Below are positions 1-12,194 of a DNA stretch of 64,000 nucleotides, one piece after another. The stretch comes from Marsupella aquatica. Taxonomy: Eukaryota > Marchantiophyta. The notes below the pieces were generated by a model. That model did no database searches. It was not told the origin of the DNA and worked only from the letters and a program-made list of their open reading frames with translations. The DNA is taken from positions 11,842,001 to 11,906,000 of the forward strand of contig OZ316894.1 of assembly GCA_973895155.1 (NCBI GenBank), written 5' to 3'. Position 1 is the first letter of the stretch, and every line of letters begins with the position of its first letter. A program made the translations under genes and the position numbers.

Positions 1-3000
1 TTAAGAAATCGGCCAGACTCAATGCACAGGCCAGGGACAGATTTCAAGGCAATACAGCAGGTCCTGTCTCGCCTTCTAGTTCCTCAATTGAATTGGTGCC
101 AGCAGTGGGTACCAGTGGTTCCAAAGCTCCAGTTGCAAGTGAAGGTCATGGGTTTACCTCGATGTCGTTAGCCTTTGGAGTTGGGACGAAGGATGGCAGT
201 GATTCCATAGTCACATCTGTTGCGGCCCAGAAAAGTACTGCCACAGGAAGCTCAACTGTGGGAGAGGGTGGTATAGCTCTCCGTTCGAAGGGGTTGAAGA
301 ACTCGCCATCTTCTACAGACAGGCCTCAGGCAAATGTGGGAAAATTGCCAGTGACTGCACTTCCACTTCCATCATCTAGATTGGAGACGTTGGGACGGAC
401 GACTGGTGTTTCCGCCAGTGTTGACGCCAGTAAGGTGTCTCAGCCTAGAGCTTCTGGAACAGACAGCGGACCCGGAAAGTACCCAGAGACAGGCGTAGGT
501 GGAGCGGTTGGCAAGTTAAGTGTTACTGATACTAGTCAGACCTCAAAAGCATTTCAGCCCGCTGTCCCCATACGTATACCTTCAGTTGGAGCTCCCGCAG
601 CCAAGAGTGTAAGTGGCAGTGTGTTGTCGGATAAATCAATATCTTCCAAAGGGGTAGAAAATCCAGCATCTTCTCGTGCAGAGGAAGCAGCACCAACAAT
701 TGTCACTGAAATTGCAAGAGTAATCGGTGAGGTGAAGAGTAGGATTGGAGATATGACAACTGGAGATTTGACTGGCCCAAGTCCAGTCAAGCCTGTCACA
801 ACAGACAGTGCTGTGCCTCAGGGAAGGAGCCGACATCCCAGGGTAGCTAAAGCTGTTCCAAAACCTAAGAAGGGTGGATCACATTCTAAGATGTCTGCCA
901 AAACCTCGGAAGCTTCTTTGAAGCCTGAAATAGGTGATGGTGCAGGTACCTACTCTGCACAATCTAAAGGAAACCAAGATGCAGCCCTAGTGCATATTGC
1001 AAATTCTTCTGCGGAAGTACCATTGCCATTGCCATTACCATTACCATTGGGCAAGTCAACCATGATATCAGACAGGGCTCATCCCATTACGGACAACAAG
1101 CCTTTGCAACCTTCTGCTGACTTTGAAGAGTGTTGTGGCGCGGAGGCTAAGCCTCAAATGGTCACAGCAGCTAGTTCCGTGATGACAGAGGTACGATGAT
1201 GTTCAGATTTAACGTTGTGTTTAGCTCGCGTGTTGAAATTTCCAGGAGATTTGTAATAACTTATGTTCTTTGGAATTGGGATTACTCATTGCCCCATCAA
1301 GAAATTTGAACACTCGTGGACTGATGTTTATTCGGACTTGGGCTTATATTTACGACTTATGGATACTGTCGCGTAGGTGCAATTCGCGGTCGTAAGTGGC
1401 GATGCTCAGCCAACTCCCAATTTGAGTTTGATTCAGTCAAGCTTGATGGACGAAGTGAGCAAAAAAGACGTGGGCAGCCAAGGTGATGCAGTTGTGGGTA
1501 TGGATAACTTGACTTCTGCAGATTCGGGTCTTGTGGCAACTGATAAGATGGATTCCATTACTGCCAACGCAATTCCACTGGAGTGCCTAAGAGAGATACG
1601 GATATGTCGGAAACAGAGAAGGAGACTATGTGTGGGAAACCTAACTTGCAATTGAAAGAAGCTAATGTGGATACCTATGTACTACAAGTTAAATAGGCCA
1701 GCAAAGTAAACCTTGGAGCAAGCAGATGACGATATAGACAATATGAATGGCAAACCTTTTAATGATCATGGAAATGTTTCCTTCGAAGCCGAAAACTTTC
1801 GAAGAAAAAATCTTGTATGAACTCAATTTTTCTATATTCTGGGCGGGGGGATGACCCGCTTTAATCTTTACCCGCAGTGGCAGCCGTAGTCGCCAAAAAT
1901 CTATCATTTGATAAGTTCTTATTTAATTTCCACCTCCATAGGATTCCAAGTTCCAGATCTTGTTTTGAGACTAATAATTCGCCCCTTTCAGTATCATGGT
2001 GTTCACCGTGCTCTATAGCTCATCTTAATGTACGAATCACCTGATGTAATTAACAGAATCGGAGAGACCTCAAATGGGTGGTTTTGTTGATGCACTGGGA
2101 GGAAGTTACCAACAAGTCTGAGATGAGAAATTTGACATTTGTGGCTACAGATGCTCTTTCAACGAAGCCTCAGGCGGGTGTTTTAGTTGAATGCGTGAAC
2201 CCGGAAGTCGCCTCTGAACAATTGGTCTCATTGAGCAAGACTGAGGACGAATTGACGAAGGAGTTGCCTCATCGTCCGGTCTCTGGACAGCAAGATCCTC
2301 AGATAGAAATCACAGGTAAACACAGCTGTGTTCTGAGAGGTAAATCCAATATTATGCTCGTGAATTACAGATAGATTGCCTGTAGCTCATGAAAGAAAGC
2401 TGTAACTATGATTGTCTGGAGCAGTTCTGGATTGGTAGTTCTACATCACTGTTGTAAGCTTGTGTGAGTACCGTTGGTCTTTGGCAACCAATTAGTGTGA
2501 GGTTTGGGAAAGCCTTACCGGTATCCTTCTAGGTCAGCGATTTCTTTACCTTTGCCCTTATTTTCCCTCATATTAAAAACGTTCTTAGCTTCAGCAAGCG
2601 GACTTTTAGGTTGCTTAGAAACATTTCTGAGATAGTCTTTTCAATTCTGTGACGGCAGATGCTGAGAGTCCTCAAGTGAATTCTGAAGGCCGCTCAAATA
2701 CAGATGCTGGCTGCAATTCCTCTATTGCCAACGATTTAGACCTGTCTAAGGTAGAGGAAGGCACCAGTGAAATCTTACCTCTTGTAAAGTTGGACGTTCA
2801 TACTCGACCAGATACTCCATTGGGCAGCAGCAAGGGAGATTCCGCCGACGCCGAAGCTTGTGTCCAAGCAGGTTTCATGGAAAAGCCTGGGACAGAGTTG
2901 AAGGGTTCTGTCAAGGCGGATGGTGAATTTGGGATGGAAGATACCAAGCTCCCAGATGGTGATCAAATTATAGTTGCGACCACTGAAGCCATTGTTCCAA

Positions 3001-6000
3001 CTGACATCACATTTGTCGAACCCAAGAAAGGCACAGACAACACTTTATCTAGCTCGCAGGTGGCTTTAGTCGAGGGGCCTCTTTCTGTATTGCCAAATGA
3101 GCTTGCCTCTCTTCCAACAGGTGTGCAGTTATTCAATGAATTTATTTAAGTTCTCAGTTTTAAGATCATTCGAAGGGTTCCTTTCTCCATCCTTCTTAAC
3201 GTAATGACCCGCAGTTATTTCATTTTTCCAAGTTTATTTGGTTTAAGCTATGTGTCGAACCCACACCTTTTTCGCATTTTGACAGAAATGGAGTGTCCTG
3301 AAAGTACCACCCGGGATACAACGGTAGGAGGCGCGGCTGTAGAAACCGAGAGGAGCAGTGTTACTTTACCAGCTGTGGATTCGCATAGTGCATCAACGCC
3401 CCGGAAGGAGACGCTAGCCAAGGTTGTATTGTCGGAAGGTGTTTCTGGACCATTGACAATATCCTTGATCAAGGAAGAGGGAGGCACCAAGGATGTCACC
3501 AGTCGTATAGACGAAGCTGCTGAAAACACCCCAAGAAGTGGGCCCAGCGATGCTGGCTTGGCTTCACCAGGTAACGGATCAAGGACGACACTTTGTTGAT
3601 TGTAGGACCCACTCTCTAGAGGCGTTAGTTTTAAGCTCTGCTAAATGCTCGTGTCTATCCAGGTTTACTTTAACTGGTACCAGTTGGCTAGGCATATTTC
3701 CAGAATTGGGTAGGCACTTTAACTGGTACCACTTTAACTGGAAAATGCCTAGCATACTTCCAGAATTGGAACAGTTGCCGAGTTGCATCATGCCGATGCT
3801 TACGAAGAGATGACAGCATGATGCAACTCGGCAACTGTTCCAATTCCGGAGCATATGGAAATACTTGTGTCCCTCTTCTGGAGATTTAGGCTAGTATCCT
3901 AGGCATTTTTCTTCCTCGGCCCTGAAAACCTTCTGGTTAGCATCTGCTTTCTCATAGGCTGCAGATTTGCCTGATATTGTTCTTGGTTTTGAATAGTAAT
4001 ATCAGAGTACTTGTCGTAGGCATTCATAAGCTTGCCATCTTTAGCATATTCACCTCTGTTTTAATCCTTTCAAACCGTTCTGATTTGGAAGAATTTCTGT
4101 GCTCTGGCAGTTAAACAGGCTGTGGAGGGTGGCGCTGAAGTTGTGATTTCCAGTCAACTCGACAATGAGGCTTCCAGTGGACCTGGTCTAGATCATCCTG
4201 CAGTAGTTGAGATCCTAGAAGTATCAAACAGGAATTCTGCTCTTGATGAACACACTTCGATGGATATCGATGAACCTGCGTCCCTAAATACAGATGTTGT
4301 AGGTAGCCTACCTTCTGAACCTCTCAATGAAAGAAGAACTGAAGCAGAAAACAACGATGCACTCGTTACACCAATTTTCTCTGGTACAGCTATCGATTTA
4401 CCAAGTTTGGGAGAAGACCAACCTGCTGTCAAAGCTTGTGTTGCTTCTGGCGACGAGGAATGTATCACTCGAAGAGAAGCATCTCCAGAAGGGTTGGATG
4501 TCGTTAACAGACAAGTCGATCTGACAGAATCCATCCTTCCAGATTCGACTGCAGTATCTAGTGAAGAACAAGTGCAGACCTTAAATTCATCAGCTGACCT
4601 GAAGGACTCGCTCGATCTAGAACATGACTCAACGATAACACCAGATAGCACTCGTGATGCAGCTGAGGTATGGTTTTTTTTAAGACATTGTCATCGAAGG
4701 ACCTAACAGTGGCAAATGTGAATTAATCATTGGTCAAATCTGGTGGGTGTAAGTTTCCACTCGTAGCGAATGACCCCAATGTTGCCCACGGCTTTGGGCA
4801 TAAGCAATCTGCAAGGTCTGCAGTATCTAGTTATTTATTAAGTCCATTTAAACTCATTATGTGTGTGTGGCCTGATGTGGTGCAATGTCGTTGGCAGTAT
4901 ACATTTAAGTATAAAAGCGCACGATGCATTTTGTGGACAATACTTAGACAAACGTTGTTTGTGCTGCAGGTCCATACCACGCACACTTCCGAAAGCTCCG
5001 TACGATTGGTGAAGACATCTCAAACTTTACCAAAACCTGCCCGAGGTGACAATGAGTATCCTTCGACGTTTGATACACGGCAAGTTGAGAATGCGCAAGA
5101 TACCCAGCTTCTACCAGCACGTCCTGAGGCAACCAGCCCATTCGATGTGTTTGAGACGGATCCTGCCACTGAGATTGTGCCGGCTTCTGTCCAAGGTGTC
5201 AGTGAACATCCTGTGGCCATTGACATAGAAGTAGTTCAGAATGCAGACGATGCCCAACTTCTGCAATCATCTGTGGAGGTGGAAACGGAAGCGACCATGA
5301 ATCCTTCGGAATCAGCTAATGCGCCTGAGATTGTGCCGGCTTCTGTCCAAGGTGTCAGTGAACATCCTGTGGCCATTGACATAGAAGTAGTTCAGAATGC
5401 AGACGATGCCCAACTTCTGCAATCATCTCTAGAGGTGGCAACGGAAGCGACCATGAATCCTTCGGAATTAGTTAATGCGCCTGAGATTGTGCCGGCTTCT
5501 GTCCAAGGTGTCAGTGAACGTCCTGTGGCCATTGACATAGAAGTAGTTCAGAATGCAGACGATGCCCAACTTCTGCAATCATCTCTAGAGGTGGCAACGG
5601 AAGCGACCATGAATCCTTCGGAATCAGTTAATGCGCCTGAGATTGTGCCGGCTTCTGTGGGTGTCAGTGAACATCCTGTGGCCATTGACATAGAAGTAGT
5701 TCAGAATGCAGACGATGCCCAACTTCTGCAATCATCTCTAGAGGTGGCAACGGAAGCGACCATGAATCCTTCGGAATCAGTTAATGAGCCTGAGATTGTG
5801 CCAAGCCCTGTCAAAGGTGACTCTGGCTATCCTGTGGAGATTGACACTGGGAGAGATGAGACAGCAGGAGGTACCCAGCTTCTATCGTCACTTGCGGAGG
5901 TAGTCATGGCCCCTACCAGCCCGGAGATTGACACTGGGAGAGATGAGACAGCAGGAGGTACCCAGCTTCTATCGTCACTTCCGGAGGTAGTCATGGCCCC

Positions 6001-9000
6001 TACCAGCCCATCGTCTGCTTCGGAAGCGGGTCGTGATACTAAGATAGTGCCGAGCCCTTCCCACGGTAACGCGGAAGACATTGTGACCATTGATACAAGA
6101 GGAGATGAGCGTGCAGGAAATTCGCAGCCTCTACTTTCACCTGCAGAGGTGGGCACGGGAGATACCAGCCCAATCGATCCTTTGGATGTGGATCACGCGG
6201 CTGGGATTGTGCCAAGTTCTGCCAAAGCTCACATTGATCCGGTGTCAAAAGCTACAGTGAGAGTGGAGAATGAGGGAGATGCCCAGCTTCTACAATTGTC
6301 TCCAGAGGTAGAGGCAGGAGCTGCCACCAACGTGACGAATGCTGTAGAAATAGTCTATCTCGTTGGAGTTGAGCAAAGTTCTGGTAAAGAGGGCAGCGAA
6401 CGTCCGACGAGTGAAGATATAGAGGGAGTGGTGAATGCAGGAGATACCCAGCTTCCACAATCACCACCTCCAGAGGTGACCCTTGGAGCTAGAAGCGCAA
6501 TCGAACCTTTGGAAATGGGCCATGATTCTGGGGTTGTCCCGACTTCTCTCCAAGATGACAGTGAACGTCTTCAGACTTCAGAAACAGGGAGAGTGGATAA
6601 TGCCGGGGCGGCCCAGCTTCCTCAATCATCTCCAGAGTTTCAGGTTGCTTCGGAATTGGGTGATCCCGCTGAGATTGTGCCAAGCTGTGTCAAAGGTGAT
6701 ACTGAACAACACCCTATGACCACTGGTACAGAAAGAGGTGAGACTGCAGGAGATGGCCAGCTCCTACAATTATCTCCAGAGGCGCCGGTGGGCGCTAGCA
6801 GCCCGATGGATACTTTGGGAATTGGTCAGGCGACCGGGACTGCGCCAAGTTATGTGGAGGACGACAATGAGCATCTTGCTAGTGCAGATACAGGGAGAGT
6901 GGATAATTGTGCAGAAGCCCAGCTTCTACAACCTGGTTCTCTGGAGATGGTCATTGTAGATCCCAGCCCGATGGATGCTTTGGAAACTGGTCATGCGACC
7001 CGGACGGCGCCAAGTTATGTGGAGGACGACAATGAGCATCTTTTTACTGCAGATACCGGCAGAGTGGATAATGGAGCAGAAGCCCGGCTTCTACAACCAG
7101 CTTCTCTGGAGATGGTCATTGTAGATCCTAGCCCGATGGATGCTTTAGAACCGGATCATGCTGCTGAGATTGTGCCGAGCTCTGTCCAGCGTGGGAGTGA
7201 AAATCCGGTGACCATGGATACAGTGACAGATGAGAATGCAGGCCCACGCTCAACTCCAGGAATGGCCATGGGAGACACTCGCGCGTTGGATGCGTTGAGA
7301 ACGGGTCCTGCTGTTCAGGTTGTGCCTAGTTCTCGCAAAGGTCATAGTGAACATCATACTCTGACCATTGATGCTCTGGTAGATGAGACAGCTGGAGATG
7401 TCCAACTTCTCCCGTCATCTGCAGAGACGTCCATGGTAGGAGGTGCCACCGGAGTAGATGGTCTGGAAATCGGCAATGCTATTGGAATTGTGCCTCGTTC
7501 TGAGCATGAGGAGATTGCCCATCCTGTGGGCACAGATGTGGGGATAGTGGAGAAGGGAGGAAAGGCCGAGCTTCTACAACCCTCTCCAGAGGTGGTCACG
7601 GGAGCTGGCAGCGCAGTGGATGCTTTGGAAATGGGTGACGGAGCCAAGTTGGAACCTTATTCTATCAACGAGAATAGTGAACATCCTGTGACTACTACAA
7701 AAGTTGGAAGTGTGGAAGATGCAGGAGAGGCCCGGGCCCAGGTTCTGCAACTGGGTCCAGAGGTCGCAATTGATAGTGACACTGAGACTGTGTTGAGATC
7801 CGTCAAAATTGACAGCGAGCATCCTGCGATTCGAGATGCACAGAGACTTGACACTGCAGGAGGGGCCCAGCTTCTCCACCCATCTCCAGAGGTGGCAATC
7901 GGAGCATCCAGCCCAATGGATACTTCGGAAATGCGTCATGCCGCGGGGGTTGGGTTGACTTCTGTCAAAGATGACTGTCAACACCCTGTTAGTGCAGATC
8001 CAGGGGGAATGGAGATTCTTCCGCAACCATCTCCGGACTTGACAATGGGAGCTACTGGGATTGAGCCAAGTTCTGTTAAAGATGGTAGTGAACTCCCTGT
8101 GACTGCAGATGAAGGGAGAATGGAGATTGCAGGAGAGGCGCAACTTCTACAATCATCTCTAAGGGTGGCTATTGGCGCTAGCAGCTCGATAGATGCTTTG
8201 GAAATTGGTCATGGCGCTGAAATTGCGTCGAGCTCTGTCCATGGCGACAATGAACATGGTGTGAGCATTGAGAAACAGAGAGATGAGAATGCTGGAGATG
8301 CCCAGCTTCGACAATCATCTCCAGAGGTTGACATGGGAGCTTCCGGCCCTATGGATAGTTTGGCTGCTAGCATTGTACCAAGTTCTATCAAAGAGGCCAG
8401 TCAAAATCCTATTATTGGAGAGGTTCACCTTCTACAATCCTCTCCAGAGGAGGCTATGGGATCCATTAGGCCAATGGAAGGTTTGGAAACGATTAATATT
8501 GCTGGGAATGTGCTTATTTCTGAGCAAAGTGGCAGTGAATATCATGTCACCATTGATATTAGGAGAATGGAGAATGCAGGAGACGCCCAGCTCTGTCCAT
8601 CACCCTCAGAAGTGGCCATCGTTGATATAGAGTTGGCAGCAAAGGAAATTGTAGCAATAAGGGATGAGCCATTTGTTGCTTCTGAGGACGGATCTTTAGC
8701 CATTGCGGTATTGCCTGAACTACACGAAGAGCTGTCAGTCTCTGATCATGTTGCGTCAGAACGCGAAGTAGAAGAGATGTCCAATTCTGTGATCGTTAGC
8801 CCTACTATTCTTGATCAGGAACAGACCCAGCTTCAAGAGTGTGATTCACTGGGAAGTGAATTAGTTGCTGATCCTGCTGGTCTGCAGGCACGTGATAGTA
8901 AAAGCCTTGCAGATATATCTTCTGACCCGTTAGCCATGTTGTCCAGCACTTATGAGACAAACGATTCAGACTCATCTGATGCCGATCCCATGGAACAAGG

Positions 9001-10068
9001 CAGTGATCCATCACCAGCGCATATCAACATAGATCAGCGTCACTCAGATCAGTTGGGAGGGGTCAGTAGTAGTCTGTGCGACCCTCCAACACTTGTAGGA
9101 ACTCTATCGCACAACTCAAGTGAAGTAGCTGTCAGCAATGATTCAGCGGTCCCAGTTACATCCATAAACTTGGGTGACTCCAGTTCTGAACAAGCAATAG
9201 CTGAGGATCTACGACCTACAATATCTGCAGAGGTACCTTCAAAACCAGCTGTGGAGGAATCGAAACCCTCGTCGGATGCTTGTGCGGGAGCAAGCAGTCC
9301 TCCTCTTGAGATAAGCGTACGTGTTGATGGTGGAGAATCTACGACTTTGGCTTCATTTTCTGATTTGGAACATTATACCTCGGATCTGGCACACGCCATC
9401 AAGACAAATCAGGACTCGTTGGAAACATCAGGATCTGCTACTGCTGTTGCTCAATCTAGTGATTCATGCAGGCATCCATCTGCACCATCACCTTACACTC
9501 CTCCCACTGCATGTAAGGGTGCTACAGTTTTGTCAACAGAAGGTGAAGAAGCCCTCGATCAAACTTCTAATTCAAGTCAAGAAAACCGGCCTGTTGATGC
9601 CAGCAAGGAGACCGTGATTCCTGAGGATGATGATTCAAATCCTCTTGCAGGTACGTCTTAGACACCATGCCCAGATACTCTTCAGAATTTGCTTGTGCGC
9701 GTCCCAGTTGCAAGAATATTTGGACCCTAATTGCCAGAATGACTTGCTTCAGGTTTGCCTAAACTAGATTGGGCATCTGTCATCATTCCGTCAACGCTCA
9801 AGGGCGGCCATGATGCAGGGCAGTAGGGTAAATGTTATGGAGTTGACTTTAACTCGGGCAGTCCTAAGGACGATGATTAAAATTCTTTGGCAGGTACGTC
9901 TTAGACACCATGTCCAGAAACTCCTAGAATTTATTTGTGCACCTTCAAGTTGCAAAAACATTTGGAACCTAATTGCCAATGTTCTATGCTTCAGGTTCGC
10001 CAAAACTAGATTTGACGTCTGTCATCATTTCATCAACACCCGAGGGCGGCCATGATGCAGAGCAGTAA
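1..10068 (+). CDS. Multi-exon gene for a large acidic repeat-rich protein, 5' end outside window
   Basis: I do not recognise this protein. Proposed exons: 1-1190 (open from the left edge), 1377-about 1678, about 2057-2315, 2659-3120, 3286-3570, 4111-4667, 4970-9650, then a terminal exon at 9753-9826 or 9995-10068. Apart from exons 2 and 3, junctions are GT-AG with matching phase; the introns after 2315, 3120, 3570 and 9650 are all phase 1. The product is rich in Ser, Glu, Asp, Val and Pro, has an LPLPLPLPLG stretch near 1021-1050, and shows no transmembrane segment or catalytic motif. The 4.7-kb exon is almost entirely 50-60 residue repeats. The short tails, exon 2 switching frame near 1575-1585, and an uncertain exon 3 start leave open sequence errors, a wrong model or partial decay. 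A disordered nuclear scaffold is one possibility, but nothing in the sequence proves it. Confidence 0.6.
3760..3849. repeat. Intronic foldback with 33-bp arms
   Basis: Arms 3760-3792 and 3817-3849 are inverted copies with one mismatch, separated by 24 nt, inside the intron 3571-4110. A looser copy of the flanking motif (TTTCCAGAATTGG) lies just upstream at about 3690. It could be a small MITE, a cruciform or a pre-miRNA-like hairpin. Confidence 0.7.
5168..5824 (+). repeat. Near-identical 156-bp (52-aa) coding tandem repeats
   Basis: Four nearly identical copies start at about 5168, 5321, 5477 and 5633, each beginning near EIVPASVQGVSEHPVAID and containing VVQNADDAQLLQSS. A fifth, partial start lies at 5786. 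The fourth copy lacks one codon (VQG becomes VG). Sequence identity is much higher than in the degenerate repeats downstream, which indicates recent in-frame expansion or gene conversion. Confidence 0.85.
5837..6010 (+). repeat. 87-bp coding tandem doublet
   Basis: Two copies of an 87-bp (29-aa) unit starting EIDTGRDETAGGTQLLSSL abut at 5837 and 5924. They differ by a single visible change (SLAEVV versus SLPEVV). The unit is a truncated version of the longer repeat on either side. Confidence 0.8.
6011..8640 (+). repeat. Degenerate 50-60 aa coding repeat array
   Basis: More than a dozen diverged copies follow the pattern EIVPSS, a gap, SEHPVT, a gap, ENAGDAQLLQSSPEV, then SSPMDALE-GHA. Copies vary in length by small in-frame indels. 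The reading frame is kept over 2.6 kb, which argues for coding constraint. Confidence 0.75.
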
Positions 10069-10105
10069 GTTAAATGATATGAAATTGACTCCTCGCGCAG
10101 TCCAT
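9620..10105 (+). repeat. Tandem duplication of exon tail, intron and terminal exon (about 242 bp)
   Basis: The stretch holding the last codons of the long exon, donor GTACGTC, an intron of about 100 bp and a 24-codon terminal exon is present twice, offset by about 242 bp (donors at 9651 and 9894, acceptors before 9753 and 9995, stops at 9824 and 10066). Both terminal exons begin in phase 1 and fit the donor at 9651, so they could serve as alternative C-termini beginning GLPKLDW or GSPKLDL. The duplicated exon tail in copy 2 carries TAA where copy 1 has TCA. Confidence 0.75.
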
Positions 10106-11221
10106 TTGATAAACGGTTCATTCATTCTAATGAGGTGTTGCTCTCTCTCTCTCTCTACTTTCCCCCATTTTAGTGGTCTTGAAACCAAATCTACATAATT
10201 CTTTGTAGGCAGTATCCTTTCCCTTGTACAGTAGGCCTCTCCCAATCTATCAGGTTCCATAAATGGTTGGTATTGAAGGCGCAATCCAGCTTTGAATTAT
10301 TATTGTGAAGGTTATATATTCATGGAATCAATTGAGATGCCGCCCCTTGTCACTGCAACCTGAGTTATATATTACTACCAACGATACTACGCCATCTGAG
10401 TTCTGAATTGTCGCGTCTTTTCCAGCTGAAAAATTGAGACCTCGTTTTACTTAGTAACTGGACACAAAGGAAGCATAGCAGGAATGTGGATATAGGACTC
10501 GTGCAGTCCATGTTTAACCAATGATTGATGTGAAGTTTTAGGACCATTTCTGAATTACTGAAACTGAGGGAACTTATGCAGCCGATGCTTCTTGTTCTCG
10601 ATGGGCATCCAGATCACAACACCCAAATCTGGAGACCATCTTCAACTTAGTTTAGAAGTCATAAATTTTGGTGTGACTGTTTTGAACAATTTCTTAATTA
10701 AGCTGGAACGAAGAAACTTATCCAGCCAATGTTTCTCGTTCTCAATGGGCGTTTAGAGCACAACGTGCAAGTCTAGATCATCTTACAACGTAGTTTAGAG
10801 CTGTTAAACTAGGTGGGAACTTCTGCGAAATTGCCCTATCTTATCCTGTTCGCAGTTTGTCCCAAGGTTTGCACTTAATAGATGGTAGACTGTAGTTGAA
10901 ATTTGTATGTTACTAGGTGTAGTCAACAAAGGTGTTACCTAGGTGAACCAAAGCAATCGCAAGCTACATGGTGGCCAAGTGAGCCATTGGAACATGTAGG
11001 ATGGGTGCGTTGACATAGCAGGCAGTATGAGCTTGGAGCTAGTCTATCTGTATAAGGTTATGCATAAGGGCCTGTTTCTTCTTGTAGAGCACCCGCCCCC
11101 CCCCCACCCACCCAAAGAAAGAAAAAAGAGGAAAAAACTCGGATCCCCAGAAGTTGCATTCCGGGGTGTATCATTGAGCAAACCTAAATTACTCTTTTAC
11201 ATGGGTTATGGAAAGTTTTGC
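10106..11221. other. Intergenic region
   Basis: No convincing gene is present. The stretch holds a short CT microsatellite near 10141-10157, two diverged copies of a 130-bp segment (about 10545-10680 and 10680-10815, sharing CAGCC-ATG-TTCTCGTTCTC-ATGGGC) and a poly-C tract at about 11096-11106. Confidence 0.5.
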
Positions 11222-11492
11222 ATGTAGATGGGCTTTAAAAAAGTCTTAATTTGGTGTTGCATGTAAATGGACCTCAAAAGAATGGTCTGAATTTGGTCTT
11301 GCATGTAGATGGGCCTTAAAGAATGATCTTAATTCGGCCTTGCATGGGCCTTGAAAGAACGATCTAAATTCGGCCTTGCATGGGCCTTGAAAGAAAGATC
11401 TTAATCTGGCCTTGCATGTAGATGGCCTTAAAATAATGAACTTAATATGGTCCTGCATGTAGATGGGCCTTAAAGAATGATCTTAATTTGTT
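11222..11492. repeat. Minisatellite, about seven 36-42 bp units
   Basis: Units begin ATGTAGATGGGCCTTAAA and end near TTCGGCCTTGC, starting at about 11222, 11262, 11304, 11345, 11381, 11417 and 11457. Two inner units lack the first six bases. The minus strand stays open through part of it, but that is a by-product of the repeat. Confidence 0.75.
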
Positions 11493-11542
11493 ACCTGGTC
11501 AATTGATGTACTTTTTTTTATCTTTCTTGTAGCTTGAATACT

Positions 11543-11614
11543 AGGAGTTTAATAAGGTTTGAAGGAGGTGAGTGCTCAGTTTACATCCCTTGTCTCAAAC
11601 CTTATTAAGCTCCT
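11543..11614. repeat. Short inverted repeat
   Basis: Arms of 20 bp at 11543-11562 and 11595-11614 (AGGAGTTTAATAAGGTTTGA and its near-complement), separated by 32 bp. It lies about 120 bp outside the copia insertion. Function unknown. Confidence 0.6.
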
Positions 11615-11734
11615 CTATGTCTTATTGTGACCTTTCAAGCCAAACATTTCCAACAACCTGCAAAATGAGCTCACAGTGGAGCTCATGAATTGGCTTGAGA
11701 AATTAAAATATTGGTTTACAAATAATGGAGTTAT

Positions 11735-11841
11735 TGTTTGATGGTGATAATAATGGTATCAGTATAGTCTTGGTAATGGTACATATGGTGGTGCCGGGAT
11801 GACCGGCTGATCCGGTCCTCCGGTCAAGGTAGAGTCTAACA
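11735..11841 (-). repeat. 3' LTR of copia element
   Basis: 107 bp, left copy. It is bordered outside by the TSD GTTAT (11730-11734) and inside by the polypurine tract. Confidence 0.93.
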
Positions 11842-11850
11842 CTCCCCTTT
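11842..11850 (-). promoter_or_regulatory. Polypurine tract of copia element
   Basis: Reads AAAGGGGAG on the minus strand, directly next to the 3' LTR start TGTTAG. This is the expected position for plus-strand priming. Confidence 0.8.
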
Positions 11851-12194
11851 GGATATATAGTGCAACTATATAGACAACATAGACTATACCTAAATTATAT
11901 CATGTTCATAGGGGTACATGATATAAGTACAATCGAGGTAGACTGCCTCGTTAAAAAACCTTTATCAACTCTAGCTTAGTAAAAACTCTACCAGTGTAGC
12001 AGAGAAAAATATGAGTGCTAAAGGAAAAAGAGTGCAGCCTAACAGTCCTCGTCGTAATAAATGTCAATAGTAAATAAAGTTAGATGTTATAGTAAATCTA
12101 GCTTGAATATTTGTTTCATCAGTCGGTCGTCATCAGCATGTCGTCAGCATCATCAAGTGTCATGTGGAGTAGCAGCCTCCACGGTCATCATGCG

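Noticed and set aside
7574-8143. 189-aa minus-strand frame
   Set aside because: Antisense of the coding repeat array; its regular pattern comes from the repeats.
11246-11458. 70-aa repetitive frame (FFQGPCKAE repeats)
   Set aside because: By-product of the minisatellite; no start context or neighbours supporting a gene.
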